A program made the translations under genes and the position numbers. A stretch of 11,158 nucleotides of DNA from positions 1-11,158 of the forward strand of contig JAHEMB010000052.1 of the NCBI GenBank assembly GCA_024643915.1, read 5' to 3'. The notes beneath the pieces are model-generated. The model did no database searches. It was not told the DNA's origin and worked only from the letters and a program-made list of their open reading frames with translations. Origin of the DNA: Rhodothermaceae bacterium (GTDB lineage: Bacteria; Bacteroidota; Rhodothermia; Rhodothermales; JAHEMB01). Numbering within the stretch: the stretch's first letter is position 1; each line of letters opens with the position of its first letter. Of this stretch, positions 1 through 5,134 are shown piece by piece.

Positions 1-483
1 CTCGAAGCGCACGTGGTGGACGCCCATCACCACGTCGCCAAACATGTCGATGAAGCGGCGGTAGGCGTCGTAGGCGAAGCGCTCATTGCCGGTCTTGCGG
101 GCCAGCCCCTCTACCACGTCGTCGTTGATGCCGAGGTTGAGGACGGTGTCCATCATGCCGGGCATGGAAACGGCCGCGCCGCTGCGCACGGAGACGAGGA
201 GGGGGTTCTCCACGTCGCCGAAGCGGGCGCCGAGGCTTTCCTCGAGATGCCGGATGCCCGCTTCCACCTCATCGGCCAGCCCTTCGGGCCAGTCGCCGCC
301 GAGGTCGTTGTAGATGCGGCAGGCCTTCGTGGTGATGGTGAAGCCGGGGGGCACCGGCAGCCCGATGCTGCTCATCTCGGCCAGCCCGGCGCCCTTGCCG
401 CCGAGGAGCGGTTTCATGCTTTTATCGCCCTCGGCCTCGCCGTTGCCAAATCTGTAGACGTGCTTATCCGCGTACGCTTCCAT
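1..483 (-). CDS. ppdK: pyruvate, phosphate dikinase, N-terminal part (cut by window edge)
   Basis: Interconverts pyruvate, ATP and phosphate with phosphoenolpyruvate, AMP and pyrophosphate in the cytoplasm, at the glycolysis/gluconeogenesis node. The 161 codons present belong to the N-terminal nucleotide-binding (ATP-grasp type) domain. Visible signatures are the start MEAYADKHVYRFG, the glycine-rich GGKGAGLAEM at residues 28-37 followed by GLPVPPGFTITT, and VSVRSGAAVSMPGMMDT at about 97-113, which is diagnostic for PPDK as opposed to PEP synthase. The phosphohistidine and PEP-binding domains lie outside the window (the family is near 900 residues). The start is the ATG at 483-481, which fits the family N-terminus; no Shine-Dalgarno is visible upstream. 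A terminator separates it from the small gene upstream, so it probably has its own promoter. A TTG with a TA 19 nt further on lies in that gap but is too weak to call. Confidence 0.93.
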   Translation of the reverse strand, partial: MEAYADKHVYRFGNGEAEGDKSMKPLLGGKGAGLAEMSSIGLPVPPGFTITTKACRIYNDLGGDWPEGLADEVEAGIRHLEESLGARFGDVENPLLVSVRSGAAVSMPGMMDTVLNLGINDDVVEGLARKTGNERFAYDAYRRFIDMFGDVVMGVHHVRFE

Positions 484-500
484 AGAGGTTTGTCGAAGGG

Positions 501-563
501 TTATGAAGAGAGGAGGGAGGAGCAATGATCAATGAGGAATTAGCAATGATCAATGAAAAAGGA
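501..563. repeat. degenerate heptanucleotide array, left arm
   Basis: Reading in steps of 7 from 522 gives GCAATGA, TCAATGA, GGAATTA, GCAATGA, TCAATGA, so 15 bases (521-535) recur exactly 21 bp later (542-556). The same phase extends more loosely to both sides: TTATGAA, GAGAGGA and GGGAGGA to the left, AAAAGGA to the right. The array fills most of the gap upstream of ppdK and runs into the hairpin at 548-597. Related units in opposite orientation lie at 603-630. The periodicity is seen directly; no function can be read from it. Confidence 0.7.
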
Positions 564-597
564 TTGCCCTGTTCGGAGGGCAGCCTTTTCCTTGATC
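548..597 (-). terminator. hairpin terminator after the small membrane-protein gene
   Basis: The stem pairs TGCCCT (565-570) with AGGGCA (577-582) around the loop GTTCGG. It continues with AAAAGG (557-562) against CCTTTT (584-589) and GATCAA (548-553) against TTGATC (592-597), with small internal loops between. On the minus strand the central stem is followed by CCTTTTTC, giving the U-tract for transcripts from the gene ending at 623. The A/T-flanked stem could also act on the plus strand, but no plus-strand gene lies upstream in the window. Confidence 0.7.
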
Positions 598-602
598 TCC
601 CT

Positions 603-630
603 TAATTGCTCATTGCCAATTGCTAATTGT
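603..630. repeat. degenerate heptanucleotide array, right arm (inverted)
   Basis: Four units in phase: TAATTGC, TCATTGC, CAATTGC, TAATTGT. Their reverse complements (GCAATTA, GCAATGA, GCAATTG) match the units at 522-556, so this is an inverted partner of the left array across the terminator hairpin. The stop codon of the small membrane-protein gene (625-623) falls inside the array. Confidence 0.65.
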
Positions 631-871
631 CCAGCAGTTTGATGGTGTGGTAGAGCGCAAGGCTCAGCAGGGCCGCGCCGCCGGCGGTGGCCGCGAGGCC
701 GGCCGTCATGCCGCCGCCCACGAGGCGTCCGATACGCGCCAGCCCGTGCGCCATACCGGGCGCGCCCGGTGTCGGTCCGCGCGAGGCTTCAATGAGTCCC
801 ACAGCGGCGCCTGCTGCCGCGGCTACGGCGGCGGTGAGGGCGGCGCCTTCGATCAACGCGTGCTTGTTCAT
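623..871 (-). CDS. small Ala/Gly-rich two-helix membrane protein, function unknown
   Basis: I do not recognise this 82-residue protein. It starts MNKHALIEGAALTAAV and has two hydrophobic, alanine- and glycine-rich stretches at about residues 8-28 and 50-74. The loop between them has several Pro, Gly and Arg, and the tail is short (IKLLDN), which suggests a small inner-membrane hairpin protein. The start is uncertain. ATG at 871 gives a compact membrane protein; ATG at 928 adds 19 residues (MATLKMVRWPNPNNP...), and 994 adds still more that reads like untranslated sequence. None has a convincing Shine-Dalgarno. It is followed at once by heptad repeats and a terminator, so it is probably monocistronic, and it is divergent from topA. 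The plus-strand reading of the same DNA looks like a shadow. Confidence 0.55.
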   Translation of the reverse strand: MNKHALIEGAALTAAVAAAAGAAVGLIEASRGPTPGAPGMAHGLARIGRLVGGGMTAGLAATAGGAALLSLALYHTIKLLDN

Positions 872-1047
872 GGCGGCAACGGTTGGGTTATTGGGGTTCG
901 GCCAACGCACCATCTTCAAGGTAGCCATCACGCTGTCCGTCTGGCGACCCTCAATTGTAAAGGCTCGGTGGAAAATCAGTTTCAGCAAGCCCACCTATAT
1001 CCTCGGAACGTAGCTGGCGGCGGGGCGTGAGACAACGCCCCTTTGAT

Positions 1048-1079
1048 GAATCGATCGAGACGACAAATCGAGGAATCGA
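1048..1079. repeat. degenerate octanucleotide array upstream of topA, left arm
   Basis: Units end in CGA at 1063, 1071 and 1079, an exact 8-bp step: CGAGACGA, CAAATCGA, GGAATCGA. A further GAATCGA just to the left is one base out of phase. It sits in the 284-bp divergent gap between the small membrane-protein gene and topA. Bases 1057-1074 match the reverse complement of 1118-1135 at 16 of 18 positions. Confidence 0.6.
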
Positions 1080-1104
1080 CGATACGTTACTGTTTCACTT
1101 TTCC

Positions 1105-1136
1105 TCGTCTTTTCGTCTCCTCGATTCTTCGTCTCA
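1105..1136. repeat. degenerate octanucleotide array upstream of topA, right arm (inverted)
   Basis: TCGTCT-type units begin at 1105, 1113, 1121 and 1129: TCGTCTTT, TCGTCTCC, TCGATTCT, TCGTCTCA. They are the inverted counterpart of the left arm, so the topA leader could fold into a long imperfect hairpin with a loop of about 43 nt. The array ends 20 bp before the topA ATG and would lie in its 5' untranslated region or promoter. Confidence 0.6.
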
Positions 1137-1155
1137 AAATAATCCTGACCCCTTT

Positions 1156-3750
1156 ATGAAGCGACTTGTCGTCGTCGAGTCTCCTACGAAAGCGAAAACC
1201 ATTCGCAATTATTTGCCGCGTGGTGAATATCAGATCGAAGCCAGCATGGGGCACGTCCGCGACCTGCCCAGCTCGGCCGCCGAGATCCCTACGCAATACC
1301 GCAAAGAGGGCTGGGCGAAGCTCGGCGTGAAGGTCGATAACGGCTTCGACCCGCTCTACGTCATCCCGTCGAAGAAGAAGCAGGTCGTCCGCGAGTTGAA
1401 GGACGCGCTCAAGGGTGCCGACGAACTCTACATCGCCACGGACGAGGACCGCGAGGGCGAGTCTATCGGCTGGCACCTGATCGAAGTGCTCAACCCGAAG
1501 ATCCCCGTCAAGCGGATGGTCTTCCACGAGATCACGCGCGAGGCCATCCTGGAGGCGCTCGACCACACGCGGCAGATCGACATGCACCTCGTCGAGGCTC
1601 AGGAGACGCGGCGTATTCTCGACCGGCTCGTCGGCTACACGCTCTCGCCGCTCCTCTGGAAGAAGATCGCGCCGAAGCTCTCCGCCGGGCGCGTGCAGAG
1701 CGTGGCCGTGCGGCTTCTCGTGTTGCGCGAGAAAGAGCGCATCGCCTTCGTCCCGGCGAGCTACTGGGACCTCAAGGCGTTCCTGGCGAAAGACGGCAGC
1801 CCGTTCGAGGCGGTGATGACGCACCTGAGCGGCATCCGCCTCGCCACCGGGCGCGATTTCGACGACGAGACGGGCCGACTCAAGGAGGGGCTGAAAGCCG
1901 GGAAGGACGTGCTGCTGTTGGGGGAGGCGCAGGCCAAGGCGCTCGCCAAGACCCTCCCCGATGCCTGGTGGCGCGTCTCAAGCGTGGAGGAGAAGCGCGT
2001 CACGCGCTCGCCCGCCCCGCCGTTCATCACCTCGACGCTTCAGCAGGAAGCTAGCCGCAAGCTCGGCCTCTCGGCGCGGCAGGCGATGAGTGTGGCGCAG
2101 GCGCTCTATGAGAACGGCCACATCACCTACATGCGAACGGACTCGACCAACCTCTCCAAAGAGGCTATCGAGGCGAGCCGTAACGTGGTGGAGCAGCGGT
2201 ATGGGCGCGACTACCTCAGCCCGAAGCCGCGCCGCTACAGCGGGAAGGTGCGCAACGCGCAGGAGGCCCATGAGGCCATCCGCCCTGCCGGCAAGGCCAT
2301 GAAGACCGCCGCCGAGTTGAACCTGTCCGGCCGCGAGCGGCAACTCTACGACCTCATCTGGAAGCGCACCGTCGCCACGCAGATGGCCGACGCCCGTCTT
2401 TTGCTCACCACCGTCCGCCTGGACGCGGGCGAGGGCGACGAGACGGCCACCTTCCGTGCCTCGGGCCGCACCATCGAGTTCCCCGGCTTCTTCCGCGCCT
2501 ACGTCGAAGGCAGCGACGACCCGGAGGCTGCCCTTGAGGACCGCGACCAGCCGCTGCCTAACCTGAAGGAAGGCGACGAGCCTGAATGCCGCGATGTGGA
2601 GGCTGTGGGGCACGAAACGAAAGCGCCTGCTCGCTTCACCGAGGCCACGCTTGTCAAGACGCTCGAAAAGGAAGGCATCGGGCGGCCCAGCACCTACGCC
2701 AGCATTATCGATACCATCGTCCATCGCGGCTACGTGCGGCGGGAGAAGCGGCAACTCGTGCCGACCTTTACCGCCTTCGCCACCAACAACTTGCTAGAGG
2801 CGCAGTTCGAGCAGCTCGTGGATGTGGGCTTTACGGCGGACATGGAGCAGGTGCTTGACGACATCGCCGGAGGCGAGCGTGAAGCGACGCCGTACCTCCG
2901 CAGCTTCTTCCAGGGCAAGGAGGGTATCGAGAAGCGCGTGGAAGAGGCGCTCGATAAGATCGACGCCCGGGAAGTCTCGACCTTATCGTTTCCTAAGTGG
3001 GGCGAGTACGTCATCCGCGTCGGCAAATTCGGGCCGTATGTTGAAGGCCAGATTGGCGACGAGCGGATGACGGCCTCGGTGCCGGAAGAACTGGTGCCGG
3101 ACGAGGTGACGGCCGCCTCGCTCGAAGCGCTCCTCAAAGCTGGCAACGCTGAGGACCGCGTGCTGGGTATCCATCCCGAGCAGGAGCAGCCCATTCTTCT
3201 GCGCAAAGGCCCCTACGGTCCTTACGTGCAGCTCGGCGATGACGAGCAGCAGGGCAAACCCAAGCGCGTCTCGATCCCTAAAGGCGTTGATGCCGGGGGT
3301 GTCAACCTCGCCTATGCCCTCGAACTCCTGTCCCTGCCCCGCACCGTCGGCGAGCACCCCGAAACGAAGCAGCCGATCCTCGCCAACTTCGGCAAGTACG
3401 GCCCTTATGTGCAGCAGGGCCGCACCTTCGCCTCCCTCACCGCAGGCGACGACGTGTTCTCGGTGAAGCTGGATCGGGCGCTCGAATTGCTCGCGCAGAA
3501 GGAGCAGAAGAACCAGCCGCTCCGCACGCTCGGCCAGCACCCGGAGACAGACGAGCCGGTGACGGTGTGGGCAGGGCGCTATGGCCCCTACGTCAAACAC
3601 CAACGTACCAACGCCTCGCTCCCCAAAGACCGCGCCCCTGAAGCCATCACGATGGACGAGGCGCTAGCACTCCTCGCCGCTCGCAAGGCGAAGGGCAAGA
3701 GCAAAGGTCGCGGGGGACGAAAGAAGAAAACCACGGCGAAGAAGGGATAG
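1156..3750 (+). CDS. topA: DNA topoisomerase I (type IA)
   Basis: Relaxes negatively supercoiled DNA through a transient 5'-phosphotyrosine break, setting supercoiling during transcription and replication. The protein has 864 residues. The TOPRIM domain opens with VVVESPTKAKTI (Glu8) and has the acidic triad in ATDEDREGES (Asp96, Asp98, Glu100). SAGRVQS (176-182) is a type IA signature, and the catalytic tyrosine is Tyr325 in GHITYMRTDST. The C-terminal third carries repeats centred on G-x-F/Y-GPYV at about 623, 685, 746 and 807, then a Lys-rich tail (GRKKKTTAKKG) that could grip DNA. The four-cysteine zinc fingers of the E. coli enzyme are absent. The ATG at 1156 matches the family N-terminus; a GTG 43 codons upstream is in frame but would translate the octad repeats. 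A terminator follows 25 bp after the stop. Confidence 0.97.
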   Translation: MKRLVVVESPTKAKTIRNYLPRGEYQIEASMGHVRDLPSSAAEIPTQYRKEGWAKLGVKVDNGFDPLYVIPSKKKQVVRELKDALKGADELYIATDEDREGESIGWHLIEVLNPKIPVKRMVFHEITREAILEALDHTRQIDMHLVEAQETRRILDRLVGYTLSPLLWKKIAPKLSAGRVQSVAVRLLVLREKERIAFVPASYWDLKAFLAKDGSPFEAVMTHLSGIRLATGRDFDDETGRLKEGLKAGKDVLLLGEAQAKALAKTLPDAWWRVSSVEEKRVTRSPAPPFITSTLQQEASRKLGLSARQAMSVAQALYENGHITYMRTDSTNLSKEAIEASRNVVEQRYGRDYLSPKPRRYSGKVRNAQEAHEAIRPAGKAMKTAAELNLSGRERQLYDLIWKRTVATQMADARLLLTTVRLDAGEGDETATFRASGRTIEFPGFFRAYVEGSDDPEAALEDRDQPLPNLKEGDEPECRDVEAVGHETKAPARFTEATLVKTLEKEGIGRPSTYASIIDTIVHRGYVRREKRQLVPTFTAFATNNLLEAQFEQLVDVGFTADMEQVLDDIAGGEREATPYLRSFFQGKEGIEKRVEEALDKIDAREVSTLSFPKWGEYVIRVGKFGPYVEGQIGDERMTASVPEELVPDEVTAASLEALLKAGNAEDRVLGIHPEQEQPILLRKGPYGPYVQLGDDEQQGKPKRVSIPKGVDAGGVNLAYALELLSLPRTVGEHPETKQPILANFGKYGPYVQQGRTFASLTAGDDVFSVKLDRALELLAQKEQKNQPLRTLGQHPETDEPVTVWAGRYGPYVKHQRTNASLPKDRAPEAITMDEALALLAARKAKGKSKGRGGRKKKTTAKKG

Positions 3751-3775
3751 TACAGGCCGACGAAATCAGCCCCGG

Positions 3776-3810
3776 GGACGGCGCCGCCAAGAGGCGCCGT
3801 CCTTTTTTTT
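3776..3810 (+). terminator. intrinsic terminator of topA
   Basis: A perfect 10-bp GC-rich stem pairs GGACGGCGCC (3776-3785) with GGCGCCGTCC (3793-3802) around a 7-nt loop, followed directly by eight T. It is oriented for topA. The minus strand has no T-tract, so it should not stop the convergent zinc-ribbon transcript. Confidence 0.95.
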
Positions 3811-3832
3811 GCCTTGAAATGTAGAGCAGGGC

Positions 3833-4045
3833 CTAGCTGACGGGCAAAGCCACGCTCGTGTGTTGGGGCCGCCGCATGCGCGGAAGCACGATCTCTTCTG
3901 GCCTCGCAAAGAGCGTGGGTTTGAAGAGGAGGCGATGCTCACGTTCCCGACGCCGCAGGGCGTCGCAGCCGGGGCACGGCTGGTCGGGATTGTCGACGAA
4001 CGATCCGCAGTGGTGGCACTTGTCGGCGAAATAAGGGAAACTCAT
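3833..4045 (-). CDS. small zinc-ribbon protein, function unknown
   Basis: This is a 70-residue protein starting MSFPYFADKCHHCG. Two CxxC knuckles, Cys10/Cys13 (CHHC) and Cys24/Cys27 (CPGC), are 10 residues apart, as in a compact zinc ribbon, and an Arg/Glu-rich stretch (RRREREHR) follows. Such proteins may bind nucleic acid or a protein partner, but nothing here identifies which. The start is supported by a GGAGG on the minus strand 6 nt upstream, one of the few clear Shine-Dalgarno sequences in the window. It is convergent with topA and divergent from the yqjF-like gene, so it is probably a single-gene unit. Confidence 0.7.
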   Translation of the reverse strand: MSFPYFADKCHHCGSFVDNPDQPCPGCDALRRREREHRLLFKPTLFARPEEIVLPRMRRPQHTSVALPVS

Positions 4046-4051
4046 CTCATC

Positions 4052-4056
4052 CCTCC
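4052..4056 (-). promoter_or_regulatory. Shine-Dalgarno of the zinc-ribbon gene
   Basis: GGAGG on the minus strand, 6 nt before the ATG at 4045-4043. It fixes the start of a short gene in a window where most genes lack such a site. Confidence 0.65.
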
Positions 4057-4122
4057 AAATGTAGGTGATGGGGCCGGCGCCCGCGACAGCTCTCTTTTTT
4101 GACTGACCGTCTCAACGAAAGT

Positions 4123-4196
4123 GTCACGAAAGCGCTTCCTGTTACAGGGTTCTCTCAGTAACCCTGAAGGCTACGTCAGGTATCCCCTGAGGTGAC
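4123..4196 (+). other. palindrome-rich, possibly structured segment upstream of the yqjF-like gene
   Basis: The 291-bp divergent gap between the zinc-ribbon gene and the yqjF-like gene contains nested inverted repeats. CCTGT-T-ACAGG (4138-4148) is an 11-bp palindrome around one base. CAGGGTT (4145-4151) pairs with AACCCTG (4160-4166), CCTGA (4163-4167) can pair with TCAGG (4176-4180), and GTCAC (4123-4127) with GTGAC (4192-4196) could close the set. It does not match a riboswitch I recognise. The first palindrome overlaps the hairpin and could instead be an operator. Downstream, about 4210-4310 is clearly more AT-rich than the genes around it and probably holds the promoter, though I cannot name boxes with confidence. 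Confidence 0.3.
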
Positions 4197-4336
4197 CGTT
4201 TGCCTTCGCTTCGTCGCACCATGCGTACTTATTTATTCTTACTTTAGCGCAAGGGGTTTCCATTTCCTTCAATTAACTTTTTGTCATCAAGACGCCTCTT
4301 TCATATTCCATCGAACGCCCGTCAGGGTGGCCCGTG

Positions 4337-5017
4337 ATGCGGCAGTCCTGGGGGAAGCTGCTGTTTATGCACTGGCCCCTCGACGCGGCTGTGCTGCGGC
4401 CCTACATTCCCGCCGCCCTCACCCTCGACACGTTCGACGGGACGGCGTGGATCGGGGTGATTCCTTTCACGATGTGGGACATTCGGCTCGCTTTTCTGCC
4501 GCCGCTACCCGGCCTGAGCCGTTTCCATGAGCTCAATGTGCGGACGTACGTGACATGCCAGGGTGAGCCGGGGGTCTGGTTTTTCTCGCTCGATGCGGCA
4601 AGCCTGCCGGCGGTGTGGGGGGCGCGGCTCACGTATCACCTGCCGTACTTCCATGCGCGCATGTCGCTGGAGGAGCACGAGGATGTCATCGATTACGCCT
4701 CGGAACGCATTCACCGGGCCGCCCCGCCCGCCGATTTCAGCGCACGGTGGAGGGTGGGTGCGCCGATGCCGACCTCGGCCCCCGGCACCCTGCTGCACTT
4801 CTTAACGGAGCGTTACTGCCTGTACGCCCAGCGAAAAGAGCGCCTCTATCGCGCCCGCATCCACCACGACCCCTGGCCGCTCCGAAGCGCTGCGCTGCTG
4901 GATTTCTCTTCATCCATGATGGCCTCGCACGGATTGACTGAGCCTGAAACGGCTCCGCTGCTGCATTACGCCGAGGAAATGCACGTCGATATCTGGTGGC
5001 CGGAACGGCTTGATTGA
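4337..5017 (+). CDS. YqjF/DUF2071 family protein
   Basis: A complete 226-residue member of the DUF2071 family (B. subtilis YqjF type), whose function is not established. Family features are the opening MRQSWGKLLFMHWPL, then LRPYIPAALTLDTFDGTAWIGVIPF, FHELNVRTYV, and GVWFFSLDAAS followed by an R-x-x-YHLPY motif. The C-terminal LLHYAEEMHVDIWWPERL is also typical. There is no signal peptide or membrane segment, so it is probably cytosolic. The start is ATG at 4337; GTG at 4334 directly before it is an alternative, with a weak AGGG upstream. The frame stays open back to 4277 and encodes ERPSGWPV, similar to sequence that often precedes this region in homologues, but it offers no start codon. The symporter gene follows 117 bp downstream on the same strand with no terminator visible between, so co-transcription is possible. 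Confidence 0.88.
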   Translation: MRQSWGKLLFMHWPLDAAVLRPYIPAALTLDTFDGTAWIGVIPFTMWDIRLAFLPPLPGLSRFHELNVRTYVTCQGEPGVWFFSLDAASLPAVWGARLTYHLPYFHARMSLEEHEDVIDYASERIHRAAPPADFSARWRVGAPMPTSAPGTLLHFLTERYCLYAQRKERLYRARIHHDPWPLRSAALLDFSSSMMASHGLTEPETAPLLHYAEEMHVDIWWPERLD

Positions 5018-5085
5018 CGGATGGGACGGTAGGAGGGCGAAGCACAGGCGTTCGTACTACCTTCCAATACTTCAAGGTTTTTGCG

Positions 5086-5093
5086 TACCTTGC
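5086..5093 (+). promoter_or_regulatory. possible -7 promoter element of the symporter gene
   Basis: TACCTTGC, 41 bp before the ATG at 5135, resembles the TAnnTTTG element of Bacteroidota-type promoters with imperfect agreement at its end. No clear upstream TTG partner is visible at the usual 19-21 bp, so this is a weak call. Confidence 0.25.
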
Positions 5094-5134
5094 GGCTCGT
5101 CTCCAGATTGTCGCTTCATCAGCCTCCGACCGAC

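Noticed and set aside
501..630. CRISPR array
   Set aside because: The repeat units are 7 bp with no spacers between them, far from the repeat-spacer layout of CRISPR.
1027..1155. N-terminal extension of topA from GTG at 1027
   Set aside because: It would translate the octad repeats and add 43 residues before the canonical MKRLVVVESP start.
1087..2754. Long open frames on the minus strand opposite topA (1087-1824 and 1978-2754)
   Set aside because: They mirror a strongly conserved coding gene in GC-rich DNA, are rich in Arg, Leu, Val and His, and show no family motif.
4056..4063. TACATTTG on the minus strand as a Bacteroidota -7 promoter box for the zinc-ribbon gene
   Set aside because: It matches TAnnTTTG but overlaps the Shine-Dalgarno 10 nt from the start codon and has no TTG partner upstream, so it is probably chance.
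4192..4530. A 112-codon plus-strand frame overlapping the yqjF-like start
   Set aside because: It is in a different frame from the recognised family protein and its sequence shows no coherent domain.
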